From Lentiprolixibacter aurantiacus (GTDB lineage Bacteria; Bacteroidota; Bacteroidia; Flavobacteriales; Flavobacteriaceae): a stretch of DNA of 64,000 bases. The notes beneath the pieces were generated by a model that did not search any database, had not been told where the DNA came from, and worked only from the letters and a program-made list of their open reading frames with translations. The DNA lies in the NCBI RefSeq assembly GCF_026241225.1, contig NZ_JAPFQP010000004.1:186001-250000 (forward strand), read 5' to 3'. Below are positions 9,390 to 18,023 of this stretch, piece by piece (the stretch's first letter is position 1; every line of letters begins with the position of its first letter). The position numbers and the translations under genes were made by a program.

Positions 9390-10415
9390 ATGGATATATC
9401 CGATTTAGGATTTGACAATATCAGCCTGGGACACGGCAGTGGTGGACTTATGACACGCGAACTCCTCGACCGGATCATCTTCAGGGTTTTCAGCAACCCC
9501 TACCTGAATCAGAAACACGATGGTTCCCTGATTCGAACAGAGGGCCAGCTGGCGATTTCCACCGACAGTTTTGTGGTATCCCCTATTTTCTTCAAAGGGG
9601 GAAATATCGGAGAGCTGGCCGTGCATGGCACAGTTAACGACGTGGCTATGTGCGGGGCCATGCCCAAATACATTTCCCTTGCTTTTATTGTAGAAGAAGG
9701 GCTGGATATACAGGACTTTATTAGGATTGTACAATCTATAAAAAGAGCTGCCGACGATTCCGGCGTACAGATCATCACCGGGGATACCAAAGTGGTAGAA
9801 CGGGGAAAAGGAGATAAGATATTCATCAACACCACCGGTTTCGGACCCCTGCATCCCAAAGCAAAGGTAAGCGCCGAGAATATCCGAAAAGGGGATAAGA
9901 TAATCGTCAATGGCAATATTGCCCAGCACGGAATGGCCATCATGTCTCAAAGGGAAGGCCTGGAATTTGAATCCTCAATTGAAAGCGACACCACCAACCT
10001 GAATTTCCTGATATGGGAGTTGCTGGACCGTTTTGGGGACAAGATTCGCATGCTCAGGGATCCTACAAGGGGTGGTTTGGCCAGTACATTATGCGAAATT
10101 GCAGCAGACATTAATAAAGGTATTACGCTGGAGGAAAACAAACTCCCCCTGGAGAAGCAGGTTGCCGCTGCCTGTGAGATTTTGGGGTTAGATCCCATGT
10201 TTGTAGCTAATGAAGGTGTTTTTTGCACGGTTGTGGCCCCTGAGGTTGCTGAGGACATTGTCCACGCCATGCGGGATAACGAAAAGGGCAAAAATGCAGT
10301 TTGTATAGGGGAAGTAACCGATGAGCACCCCACCAAGGTAATCATGAAAAGCAGTATTGGGGGCAAGCGAATCATTAGTCCGCTTATAGGAGAACAATTG
10401 CCCAGGATATGCTAG
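9390..10415 (+). CDS. hypE: Hydrogenase expression/formation protein HypE
   Basis: Dehydrates the carbamoylated C-terminal cysteine to thiocyanate and donates cyanide to the iron. It is a PurM-like ATPase of 341 residues with an early SLGHGSGG motif, DPTRGGLA near residue 225 and the obligatory C-terminal PRIC. Last gene of the hydrogenase operon; it converges on the nickel transporter gene, whose end is 56 nt away. Confidence 0.95.
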   Translation: MDISDLGFDNISLGHGSGGLMTRELLDRIIFRVFSNPYLNQKHDGSLIRTEGQLAISTDSFVVSPIFFKGGNIGELAVHGTVNDVAMCGAMPKYISLAFIVEEGLDIQDFIRIVQSIKRAADDSGVQIITGDTKVVERGKGDKIFINTTGFGPLHPKAKVSAENIRKGDKIIVNGNIAQHGMAIMSQREGLEFESSIESDTTNLNFLIWELLDRFGDKIRMLRDPTRGGLASTLCEIAADINKGITLEENKLPLEKQVAAACEILGLDPMFVANEGVFCTVVAPEVAEDIVHAMRDNEKGKNAVCIGEVTDEHPTKVIMKSSIGGKRIISPLIGEQLPRIC

Positions 10416-10471
10416 CCGGCCGGTGGTGACTTTAGTAATGCTGTTGAAATGCCACCTGATTTGGAAAACAA

Positions 10472-11182
10472 CTAGGCAGATGCAGCAAAAAACCAGTATA
10501 CCCCTACTATAACGGCAAACAGGCCTCCCGCCAGGCGAATTCCTTTAAAAAAGACCTCATTGTGGCCATTTCTGGCAATAGCAGCTATCTGCCCCACAAC
10601 TATGGCATAGGCTACCATTGCAATGATAATTCCAAAACCAAAGCCGGCGATATAGGTAATGCTCTCGGAGCGGGTCTCGAAACCCAGTATAGGCAGGAAA
10701 AGCAAAAAATGAGCAATTCCAGCGAACCCGTGCAACAGTCCTATGGAAAAAGAAGCCTTATTACTCTGTTTCAAATTTTTAGGGTGAACATGCCTGTGGG
10801 TTTGTTCGCGACTGTGATCGTGCTCATGACTGTGGATTAAGGGTGCATTTTCGCTGTGCACATGCAAATGACTATGGTCCTTTTTCTTTCTAAATATCTT
10901 GAAGATCGCCGCAACACCTACACCCACAAGCACAATCCCCACCAGTTGCTCACTATACGCCGAGATAGCTTCTATGGGTATGAGTTCACCAAATGCTGTG
11001 AAAAGCAAGCCTATGGCCATCATCCCGGCGAGATGGCCCATACTCCAGGAAAGGCCAATCTTCCAGGCTTTTTTTTTGGATTCTATGGCAAAAGGGGTAA
11101 CTGCAGCCAGGTGGTCCGGACCAGATATTACGTGGAGCATGGATGTAATAAGACCGGCGGTTATGGGTAGAGTGGCCTCCAT
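10472..11182 (-). CDS. NicO/HupE-like nickel permease
   Basis: Probable inner-membrane nickel importer feeding hydrogenase maturation. Six or seven hydrophobic helices are visible. Helix 1 has His17 and GPDH (Asp23, His24), matching the H-x(4-5)-DH metal motif of nickel/cobalt transporters. A cytoplasmic loop at about residues 102-135 is packed with histidines (HSHLHVHSEN, HSHEHDHS), a plausible metal-storage segment. Position next to the hyp genes supports nickel over cobalt. The family also contains exporters (RcnA) and UreH-like proteins, so direction and substrate are inferred. Confidence 0.78.
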   Translation of the reverse strand: MEATLPITAGLITSMLHVISGPDHLAAVTPFAIESKKKAWKIGLSWSMGHLAGMMAIGLLFTAFGELIPIEAISAYSEQLVGIVLVGVGVAAIFKIFRKKKDHSHLHVHSENAPLIHSHEHDHSREQTHRHVHPKNLKQSNKASFSIGLLHGFAGIAHFLLFLPILGFETRSESITYIAGFGFGIIIAMVAYAIVVGQIAAIARNGHNEVFFKGIRLAGGLFAVIVGVYWFFAASA

Positions 11183-11498
11183 ATTCAGAGCGGTTGTTAA
11201 AGATGATTTCCTCCTAAAACTACGAATTAATTAAAATATATCATTCCGGCAGATCAGAGTGGAAAAACCGGATTCTTAGGAGGATATTCCAAAGCACAAT
11301 TAAGGGTTTTTACATAAATTTTATTTATGCTATCCATATAAATATTTAATGTAAAATTTTCTAAAAAAAGTATCAAACTATGATTTATATCATCTTTTTG
11401 CGCGACTTTCATTGGTATTTTTAACAAAAATTTATAGCTTAAGATCAACAAGTACAACCTGTTGAATTAAACCAAACCAATAATTAAACAAGCGCCTC
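11183..11498. other. Divergent intergenic region with hexaheme-operon promoter
   Basis: This 316-nt AT-rich stretch separates the nickel permease (minus) from the hexaheme cytochrome (plus). It contains palindrome site C and its -7-like element. A 67-codon minus-strand reading frame here (11254-11457) has no ribosome-binding site or family features and is not called a gene. Confidence 0.6.
11380..11393 (+). promoter_or_regulatory. Crp/Fnr-type palindrome, site C
   Basis: Perfect inverted repeat ATGAT-TTAT-ATCAT, 105 nt before the hexaheme cytochrome start. TATTTTTA at 11416-11423 (5 of 6 fixed positions of TAnnTTTG) begins exactly 29.5 nt after the palindrome centre, giving a predicted activator position near -41. 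A TTG at 11398-11400 could contribute to a -33 element. Confidence 0.62.
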
Positions 11499-12626
11499 AT
11501 GAAACAGCACAAGTTTTTCGGATTACTGATGATCCTGGCATCAGCTTTTTTGTTTGTACAATGTACTAGCGAATTACCAGAACCCATTCAAGGCCCTCCA
11601 GGGGTAAACGGACAGGACGGGGTTGATGGTCAGGACGGGGTAAGCGGCACAGCCTCCTGTGTTGCCTGCCACTCCAATGCAAAACGGGATCCTATTCGCG
11701 CAGCATTTGCCATGTCACAACATGCAGATGGTGGTTATCCCGCTGGACGTGTTGGATGCGCTCAATGCCACGACAGCGAGGGCTTTATTGACCAAATTGA
11801 AATGGGAATGGCTCTTGGTCCAGCCGGTGATGGAACTGTTGACTACGACGGAACTACAATTAATTGCAGCACCTGCCACGATATGCATAAAAGTTTCGAC
11901 TTCGAGAATGACGGGCAGGATTATGCGCTGAGGTTAACGGATGGAACGCAGCTTTTTTTGGCGCCTAGTATTACCTTAGATTTTGAAGGTTCCAGCAATG
12001 CTTGTATTTCCTGCCACCAACCTAGAAATTCTTACCCGATTCCTGCTCTGAATGCAGACGGAACATATGTTGTTACCAGTACTCGTTTTGCACCTCACTA
12101 TGGTCCACAGTCCACTATGTTTGAAGGTGTTCTCGGAGCAGAACTACCAGGTCCAGAGCCTTATCCTGCCCCTGGCGATGTAGGTGTTTCCGATGGAAAC
12201 GGACACAGAGCTTTGTCTTCCTGCGTGGAATGCCATATGGGACCATCCAGCGATCCGGAAAGAGGTGGTCACAGCTGGGAATATACCGAGGATGCCTGTA
12301 TAACTTGTCACGGTGCGGTACCCGGTTCAGCCCAGGATTATGCTTCGGATATGGCAACCCTCCTGACCCTGTTGAGGAATGTGGAAGGTGTAGCTTATGA
12401 AGAAGATGCGGATGGTAATTATATCCCTACTGGAGAGCCCGTAATTGGGATAATACAGGCTGATTCTGAATATCGGACCAATACTGGTATTTTCTCGGAT
12501 GTTGCCGCCATGGCTGCCTGGAACTACACCACGATATATCATGACCAAAGTAGGGGTATCCACAATCCGGATTACACCAAGGCATTGTTGAAAAACTCAA
12601 TCGAAGCACTTCTTAACGAAGACTAA
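11499..12626 (+). CDS. Hexaheme c-type cytochrome lipoprotein with collagen-like stalk
   Basis: Predicted periplasmic or outer-membrane electron carrier. A hydrophobic signal ends at Cys22, a lipoprotein-like site. Residues 32-50 are a Gly-X-Y collagen-like run (GPPGVNGQDGVDGQDGVSG) that looks like a spacer. Six CXXCH heme sites follow: 54-58, 87-91, 123-127, 169-173, 242-246 and 267-271. About 100 residues after the last heme have no recognised domain. The spacing does not match NrfA or octaheme reductases closely, and no CXXCK is present. It leads the cytochrome gene series and is preceded by site C. It could be the electron acceptor for the downstream NrfD modules or a terminal reductase; the function is inferred. 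Confidence 0.82.
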   Translation: MKQHKFFGLLMILASAFLFVQCTSELPEPIQGPPGVNGQDGVDGQDGVSGTASCVACHSNAKRDPIRAAFAMSQHADGGYPAGRVGCAQCHDSEGFIDQIEMGMALGPAGDGTVDYDGTTINCSTCHDMHKSFDFENDGQDYALRLTDGTQLFLAPSITLDFEGSSNACISCHQPRNSYPIPALNADGTYVVTSTRFAPHYGPQSTMFEGVLGAELPGPEPYPAPGDVGVSDGNGHRALSSCVECHMGPSSDPERGGHSWEYTEDACITCHGAVPGSAQDYASDMATLLTLLRNVEGVAYEEDADGNYIPTGEPVIGIIQADSEYRTNTGIFSDVAAMAAWNYTTIYHDQSRGIHNPDYTKALLKNSIEALLNED

Positions 12627-12638
12627 TATCCTGATTTT

Positions 12639-12687
12639 CCGGACCGGGTGTCAATGGTACCCTTAACTAATCCATTCCCCGGTCCGG
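12639..12687 (+). other. Strong RNA hairpin between two cytochrome genes
   Basis: CCGGACCGGG (12639-12648) pairs perfectly with CCCGGTCCGG (12678-12687). Inside the loop AATGG and CCATT can pair again. No T-tract follows, so this is less likely a plain terminator than a processing, stability or attenuation element that sets expression of the hexaheme gene relative to the downstream genes. Confidence 0.55.
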
Positions 12688-12746
12688 AGGAAAAGGAGTT
12701 AGGCGCCTGATTTCTAATTTCCAGGTGAAGTCTTAAACCGAAACCA

Positions 12747-13133
12747 ATGAAAAAAAACGCACTTCTCATTCTCGCAGGTTGCTTACTGCTTTTCAGCTCC
12801 TCCTGTTATTACGACGAATTACCCCCAGTGGAAGAAATTGAAATAGCACCTGACATAGAGGATACCTTTAATGAAGATATCCTGCCAATCCTTTCTAAAT
12901 ACGACTGCACTCAGTGCCATAATGCAAGTCTGAACCCCGATCTGCGGCCACAAAATGCCTTGAATTCCCTTATTGGGGACGGCTATGTTGTAGCAGGGGA
13001 TGCCTCAGCCAGTATTTTTTTCCAAAGGCTACCCGGCAATACCGGAAGTGATCATCCACCAGTAGGCATTAGCCTGACTGCAAGTGAAATCAGCACGATT
13101 GAAAATTGGATCAACGGGCTTGTTCTGGAATAA
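12747..13133 (+). CDS. Monoheme lipoprotein, planctomycete-type cytochrome c domain
   Basis: Small surface or periplasmic heme protein. The signal ends in a lipobox at Cys20 (LLFSSSC). Residues 40-126 resemble the PSCyt1 domain: FNEDILPILSKYDCTQCHN with heme cysteines 54 and 57 and His58, then the GDASASIFFQRL and IENWINGL elements common in that domain. It lies between the hexaheme lipoprotein and a DUF5777 barrel, 21 nt before the latter. It is likely an electron-transfer partner of the hexaheme protein; the partner is inferred from context only. Confidence 0.8.
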   Translation: MKKNALLILAGCLLLFSSSCYYDELPPVEEIEIAPDIEDTFNEDILPILSKYDCTQCHNASLNPDLRPQNALNSLIGDGYVVAGDASASIFFQRLPGNTGSDHPPVGISLTASEISTIENWINGLVLE

Positions 13134-13154
13134 CCAACTAAAAGAAACATTGAA

Positions 13155-14048
13155 ATGAGATCAATATATATTTTCTTACTGTTATTGTGCTGTTCACCCC
13201 TCTTAATCACTGCCCAGCAAACTGGGGAGGAGGAACAAAAACCTGTGGACAAGCCGGAACGACCCGCATTTGAAAGCAATTTCTTAATTGATAACCCAAC
13301 GGATATCCTCTATAACAAAAACAGCCTGGAGGTAGTCTTCCAGCACCGTTTCGGTACCATTGGTGGAGGGGATAATGACCTGGCCGGCATATGGGCACCC
13401 GCAAATATTCGTATTGGGGTTTCCTATACCCCTTTTAACTGGCTTCAATTAGGCTACGGGATTACCAAGTTTGAGCGCTTACAGGATATCAACTGGAAAG
13501 TGGCCATACTGAGGCAGACCCGTTCCGGCAGTGTTCCCATCAACCTTACCTATTATGGGAATGGGGCAGTAAATATGAAGAAAAAGGAAAACTTTGCCCT
13601 GAGACAGGATCGCTATTCCTTCTTCCACCAGCTTATAGTTTCCAGAAGGTTTAACCCTAATTTCTCCATGCAGATTGCACCAAGCATATCGCATTACAAC
13701 CTGGTGCCCGAGGGGATGCCTAACGATATTTTTGCGGTAGCCTTTGGAATGCGCCACAAAATTAGTCCGGGGACGGCTATCATGATGGAATACAGCCTTC
13801 CGGTGACCAGTTTTGGAGAAAATACCGCACGGACGAATGTTACAGACTTCGATGCAGCACTCAATCCGGTACCCGGCTTTAGTGTTGGAATGGAATTCGT
13901 TACCTCTAATCACGCCTTCCAGATCTATATGTCTACCTATAATGGTATAGTTCCACAAGCGAATTACTTTAAAAACCAGAACAGCTTCCTGGATGGTCTC
14001 CCTGACATTCTCATCGGGTTTACCATCACCAGGGTGTATAACTTCTAA
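13155..14048 (+). CDS. DUF5777-family outer-membrane beta-barrel protein
   Basis: A cleavable signal ends near residue 20 (LLITAQQ). The rest is made of alternating amphipathic strands ending in the aromatic residues YNF, as expected of an outer-membrane barrel. The N-terminal segment LEVVFQHRFGTI and the pattern IRIGVSYTPFNWLQLGYG match DUF5777, a Bacteroidota family often found beside c-type cytochrome lipoproteins. The molecular role is unknown. With the two lipoprotein cytochromes before it, it may form an outer-membrane heme assembly, which is an inference. Confidence 0.75.
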   Translation: MRSIYIFLLLLCCSPLLITAQQTGEEEQKPVDKPERPAFESNFLIDNPTDILYNKNSLEVVFQHRFGTIGGGDNDLAGIWAPANIRIGVSYTPFNWLQLGYGITKFERLQDINWKVAILRQTRSGSVPINLTYYGNGAVNMKKKENFALRQDRYSFFHQLIVSRRFNPNFSMQIAPSISHYNLVPEGMPNDIFAVAFGMRHKISPGTAIMMEYSLPVTSFGENTARTNVTDFDAALNPVPGFSVGMEFVTSNHAFQIYMSTYNGIVPQANYFKNQNSFLDGLPDILIGFTITRVYNF

Positions 14049-14062
14049 ACAGGAATAAAGCT

Positions 14063-14329
14063 ATGCCGAAAGGACCAGATAACGAAAAGCGTATTTCAAG
14101 GAGGCGAATTTTCCCGATCCTGGGAGGTACACTGCTGATCCCATTATTAGGCTTCGGCCGCAGCGGGGAGAACCAGGAAAAAGAAGGCGAGGACGAAGAG
14201 TACCAGACCTTGCTGAAACCTGATGGCACTACCGTTAAAGTGAAAAAAAGCGCATTGAAAAAATCTAAAGTAATCAAGAAAAATATTTCAAACTCCACCT
14301 TTCTGAATTGGCTGGATAAAAAATTCTAG
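14063..14329 (+). CDS. Tat-signal miniprotein with TDG module, function unknown
   Basis: 88 residues. It starts with a twin-arginine-like signal (SRRRIF, Arg13-15) and a hydrophobic stretch, then an acidic linker and the segment LLKPDGTTVKV (50-60). That segment resembles the segment between Tat signal and ferredoxin domain in the two neighbouring ferredoxins (LMTTDGTIVQV and LMTTDGKLVQV). The ferredoxin domain itself is absent and there is no cysteine. It may be an assembly or docking partner of the ferredoxin, or a remnant of a third copy. The lysine-rich tail (about 60-88) is unlike the ferredoxins. 21 nt separate it from the next gene. Confidence 0.65.
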   Translation: MPKGPDNEKRISRRRIFPILGGTLLIPLLGFGRSGENQEKEGEDEEYQTLLKPDGTTVKVKKSALKKSKVIKKNISNSTFLNWLDKKF

Positions 14330-14350
14330 TTTCATTTAAGTCCTTTAAAC

Positions 14351-15331
14351 ATGAAAGAAAACAATAAGAAATCAAGACGTAAATTTCTTGATAAGGGGCT
14401 CAAATTTGGCCTTGCCGGAGCCTTGGGTGGAATTGGTTTATCGAAAATAACGAATCGGGCCGAAGCAAATACCGATTCGGAATCCTACTATAAAATGGAA
14501 TTGATGACGACGGATGGCACTATTGTTCAGGTAGATGCCAATGAGGTCGTTGAGGTTGAACATTCCCATGATGATGATGTAAAGTACAATGTAAGGGAAG
14601 GTATACCCAATAGGAAGTTCGTTATGGTTATTGACCTGGCGAAATGTAAAAATGCCCTGAAATGTGTGGAAAGCTGTAATAAACACCACTATATAACAGG
14701 TGAAAATGCCTGGCTTAAAGTGCACAAGATGCAGGAATCCAGGGACACTGCTCCCTACTGGATGCCCAGAACCTGTATGCATTGTGACCAGCCCGCTTGT
14801 GTTACGGTCTGCCCTGTAGACGCTACCTTTAAGAGAAGGGACGGCCTGGTCCTAATAGACGATGACCGCTGTATTGGATGCCGATTCTGCATGGCCGCCT
14901 GCCCTTACTCAATTAGGGTATTTAACTGGGAAGAACCCAAGCAAGGTGAAACAAGTGAAATTACCATGCATTTGGGTGGAGAACACCCCTCTCCGGACTA
15001 TGCAGGTATGCCAAGCCAAAAAGGTACGGTAGATAAATGTGATTTCTGCCCCCATACCATTAAGAATAACGAACTACCTCATTGTGTAACAGCCTGTCCC
15101 AATGGCGTTTTCTATTTTGGTGACAAATATGAAGATACGGTGACCAATGGAGAGGAAACATTGAGGCTTGGCAAGTTATTGAAAGATAAAGCGGGGTATC
15201 GTTTACTCGAAGAACTGGGAACGGCACCCAGTGTATATTACCTGCCACCGGTTGACCGGCTGGTTGAGTTTGAAGATGGTATGGAAAATTACAATGAATT
15301 CCAATCTGTTGATATACCTGAAGAGGAATGA
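14351..15331 (+). CDS. Tat-exported four-cluster ferredoxin subunit, module copy 1
   Basis: Periplasmic electron-transfer subunit of the PsrB/HybA/DmsB type. A twin-arginine signal (SRRKFLDKG, Arg9/10) is followed by a TDG segment (LMTTDGTIVQV near 50-60). Cysteine groups for four Fe-S clusters follow: CKNALKCVESC, CMHCDQPACVTVCP, CIGCRFCMAACP and CDFC...CVTACP. It overlaps the NrfD-like gene by 4 nt, so the two are coupled. Such ferredoxins normally bridge a catalytic subunit and an NrfD quinone protein; no molybdopterin partner is encoded nearby. It is the paralogue of the protein at 19461-20372. Confidence 0.9.
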   Translation: MKENNKKSRRKFLDKGLKFGLAGALGGIGLSKITNRAEANTDSESYYKMELMTTDGTIVQVDANEVVEVEHSHDDDVKYNVREGIPNRKFVMVIDLAKCKNALKCVESCNKHHYITGENAWLKVHKMQESRDTAPYWMPRTCMHCDQPACVTVCPVDATFKRRDGLVLIDDDRCIGCRFCMAACPYSIRVFNWEEPKQGETSEITMHLGGEHPSPDYAGMPSQKGTVDKCDFCPHTIKNNELPHCVTACPNGVFYFGDKYEDTVTNGEETLRLGKLLKDKAGYRLLEELGTAPSVYYLPPVDRLVEFEDGMENYNEFQSVDIPEEE

Positions 15332-16647
15332 AAAACTACGATACACTTATTAATGATCTTGCACCAAGAAAATTTGGCAGGCGCGGAACGATATGGGTTT
15401 TTTTATTAGTCCTGGTAATAATTGCAGGAGTTATAGCTTATATCGATCAGATAAGAAAGGGACTAGTGGTCACTAACCTAAGGGATTATGCCCTGTGGGG
15501 TATTTATATTTCCAACTTTGTGTTTTTTGTTGCAACCAGTTTTGTAGGTTCTGCCACTGTAGCGGTTCTTAGGCTTACCAAAAATAAATGGCGTACCCCG
15601 GTAGTTCGAATTGCCGAAATCATTACACTGGCTTCAATAATTATGGCAGGGTTTACCATAGTCCTGGACATGGGCAGGCCAGACAGGCTCATGAATCTCT
15701 TTATTCATGCCAGACTACAGTCGCCCATTACCTGGGATGTAATCATTATTCCAACGTCCATTGTGTTGAGTTTTCTCATGCTGTACTTCCCTCTGCTGCC
15801 GGATCTAAAAGTGCTGAAGAAGGCATTTGCGAAATCGAGACCTGGCCTGAGCAAATGGTACGGAAAATTCGGTTTAAACTGGAGTGGAAGCAAAAAACAA
15901 AAAGCTATTCAGCAAAAATCTATAAAAATAATCGCAGTGATGGCCATACCGGTTGGGATCATGTTACAGACCATTGATGCCTGGCTGTTTTCCACAACCT
16001 ACAGAGTTGGATGGGATAGCACCAATATGGGCGCCTATTTCATATCTGGTGCTTTTGTAGCTGGTTTGGGAGCTTTGATCACTGTGGTATTTGTAATCCG
16101 ATATGTAAGGAAACTGGAACATTATATTACAGAATACCATTTCGATAAACTCGGTAAGTTTTTAGCACTAACCTGTTTGGTATACCTCTATTTTAACATT
16201 AATGAATATGTAATCCCAATTTTTACTGCCCCAGTGGAGGAAGAAATACACCTCAATGCGTTGATTTATGGGGAATATGCCGGCCTGTTCTGGTTCTCTC
16301 AGGTCGTAGGTCTGCTATTACCGCTCATTATTCTTCTATTTAAAGCAGGGCGTAAACCCAGGGCTATGTTTATTGTTGGCCTTATGGTAGTTATCGGGTC
16401 CTGGTGGAAGCGCTATGTAATTGTGACGCCTACCCTGTTACACCCATTCTTGCCCATAGAAGGAGTACCAGAATCCTGGCAACATTATTTTCCAAGTGTA
16501 CATGAATGGTTAATTACCAGCGCTACACTGGCGATGGCCCTATTGATCATTACCCTGTTTGTGCGTTATCTGCCGGTAATCCCTATCCAAAGAACAGCAG
16601 AAGAAAAAGGATACCTTACAAAAATTGACAAGAAAGAGGAGTCATGA
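15328..16647 (+). CDS. NrfD/PsrC-like quinone-interacting membrane protein, copy 1
   Basis: Integral membrane subunit of the NrfD family, which exchanges electrons between the quinone pool and a periplasmic ferredoxin. About ten hydrophobic helices are seen. Conserved-looking features shared with its paralogue at 20369-21727 include LVVT-RDY-WGIYISNFVFFVA, DMGRPDR and WKRYVIVTPTL/WKRFLIVIPSL. At 439 residues it is within the 10-helix class (ActC, QrcD, DsrP) rather than the 8-helix NrfD class, by rough count. It overlaps both neighbours by 4 nt. Confidence 0.87.
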   Translation: MKNYDTLINDLAPRKFGRRGTIWVFLLVLVIIAGVIAYIDQIRKGLVVTNLRDYALWGIYISNFVFFVATSFVGSATVAVLRLTKNKWRTPVVRIAEIITLASIIMAGFTIVLDMGRPDRLMNLFIHARLQSPITWDVIIIPTSIVLSFLMLYFPLLPDLKVLKKAFAKSRPGLSKWYGKFGLNWSGSKKQKAIQQKSIKIIAVMAIPVGIMLQTIDAWLFSTTYRVGWDSTNMGAYFISGAFVAGLGALITVVFVIRYVRKLEHYITEYHFDKLGKFLALTCLVYLYFNINEYVIPIFTAPVEEEIHLNALIYGEYAGLFWFSQVVGLLLPLIILLFKAGRKPRAMFIVGLMVVIGSWWKRYVIVTPTLLHPFLPIEGVPESWQHYFPSVHEWLITSATLAMALLIITLFVRYLPVIPIQRTAEEKGYLTKIDKKEES

Positions 16648-17516
16648 AAAATCAAAATACATACAGGTTTACTTTTTATGCCTTGATGGCCATGCTCTTC
16701 CTCGGCATAGGATCTCCATTTTTATATGCTCAAAACCAGAAAAAAAACCGATTGCGTTTAAGAGCAGATTATGTGCGTATAATGGACAAAGACGCCTACC
16801 TTAATATTAAAGCCAGTGCAAGGATTGACGGTAAAAACGAAAACGTGCCTAACATAGAACTTGAAGTATATAATGAAATAGCTGGCGAAGAAAAGATTTT
16901 GGGCAATACTGTTACCGATATGAACGGTGAATGCACCTTTATTTTGAAAGAGTCCTTTAACCTGCAGGCAGATTCAACCAACACGTATAACCTGGGAGTT
17001 GCTTTTAAGGGCAATGATGCCTTTCGCAAAGCCTCACGTACTGTAAACATTAAAGAAGCTCAGATAATTGCGGAATATGTAACCATAGATAGCCTGAATT
17101 ATATTTCTGCCTTACTCAAAGAAACAGCAACAGACAGCGTGCTCGAGGGAAAATCCCTGAGCGTCCAGGTACAGCGATTATTCAGACCGCTGAGAATTGG
17201 TGAACAATTTAACTTTACGGACGAAAATGGCACCATTCTTGTTCCTATTGAAGAAGGTATTCCGGGTATCGACGGTAAACTAAATATTGAGGTTGTATTA
17301 AGTGATAGCGACACCTATGGAACCCTTAAGGATGTAGTGGTTGCAGATGTGGGCACCCCGATTGAATTTGACACTTCATTTGATAAAAGGAACATGTGGT
17401 CCAGCAGGGACAAAACACCTTTATTCCTGCTAATTTTTGTAAATGCCATTATTTTTGTCATATGGGGATTTTTTGCTTACTTAATAATAAACTTATTCAA
17501 AATTTCTAAAAATTAA
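16644..17516 (+). CDS. Ig-like domain protein with C-terminal membrane anchor, copy 1
   Basis: No named family recognised. A signal peptide ends near residue 30 (FLYAQN). Two beta-rich stretches (about 35-135 and 140-245) look like Ig or carboxypeptidase-regulatory-like folds, and a transmembrane helix lies near 257-285 with a short basic cytoplasmic tail. The second domain and tail resemble the protein at 21717-22301 (shared FNFTDENG/INFTDENG, SDTY/SDSY and a KRNMW/KRSLW motif before the helix); the first domain is unique to this copy. It sits between an NrfD-like gene (4-nt overlap) and a cytochrome c gene (11 nt), so it is likely a scaffold that holds the cytochrome to the membrane complex. 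Confidence 0.7.
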   Translation: MKNQNTYRFTFYALMAMLFLGIGSPFLYAQNQKKNRLRLRADYVRIMDKDAYLNIKASARIDGKNENVPNIELEVYNEIAGEEKILGNTVTDMNGECTFILKESFNLQADSTNTYNLGVAFKGNDAFRKASRTVNIKEAQIIAEYVTIDSLNYISALLKETATDSVLEGKSLSVQVQRLFRPLRIGEQFNFTDENGTILVPIEEGIPGIDGKLNIEVVLSDSDTYGTLKDVVVADVGTPIEFDTSFDKRNMWSSRDKTPLFLLIFVNAIIFVIWGFFAYLIINLFKISKN

Positions 17517-17527
17517 TCATTACAAAT

Positions 17528-17926
17528 ATGAAAACACGTAAAATGCTATTATTAGTGGGAATTATCTCCCTCGCATTCTATTCTTTTACAACCATAACAC
17601 AAGATGAATGGGTGGTTCCGGAAAAATATGTGAATATGAAGAATCCAACAGACCCATCCGCTGATCTTAACATTGGAAAAGCTTTATACAGCAAGCATTG
17701 TCAATCCTGCCACGGTAAAGAAGGATACGGAGACGGACCCAAAGCCGATGACATGAACGGTGACCTTGGTGATTTTTCATCTCCTGAATTCCAGGAACAA
17801 ACGGATGGGGAAATTTTTTACAAAACATCTTTTGGCCGTGCCGATATGCCGGAATACACCAAAAAGATGCCGGATGACGAGGATCGCTGGCTCATCGTTA
17901 ATTACATGAGGACCCTGGCAGAATAA
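17528..17926 (+). CDS. Monoheme class I cytochrome c, copy 1
   Basis: Periplasmic electron carrier. It has an N-terminal hydrophobic segment and one heme site CQSCH (58-62), with the likely axial Met in RADMPEY near residue 104 and the closing helix DRWLIVNYMRTL. The N-terminal stretch may stay as a membrane anchor. It is the last gene of module copy 1, and its paralogue is at 22329-22736. The order ferredoxin, NrfD, accessory, cytochrome recalls ActB-ActC-ActD-ActE of Alternative Complex III. Confidence 0.88.
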   Translation: MKTRKMLLLVGIISLAFYSFTTITQDEWVVPEKYVNMKNPTDPSADLNIGKALYSKHCQSCHGKEGYGDGPKADDMNGDLGDFSSPEFQEQTDGEIFYKTSFGRADMPEYTKKMPDDEDRWLIVNYMRTLAE

Positions 17927-18023
17927 TCTTTTAAAGCCATTTCATTCAGACTTTAAGAAACCAATATTCCGTATTGGACAGGATAACAACATTCTTATTT
18001 AAAACTGATATATACTAGCTGGT

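Noticed and set aside
11254-11457. 67-codon minus-strand frame in the hexaheme promoter region
   Set aside because: AT-rich, overlaps site C and its -7 element, no ribosome-binding site and no recognisable protein.
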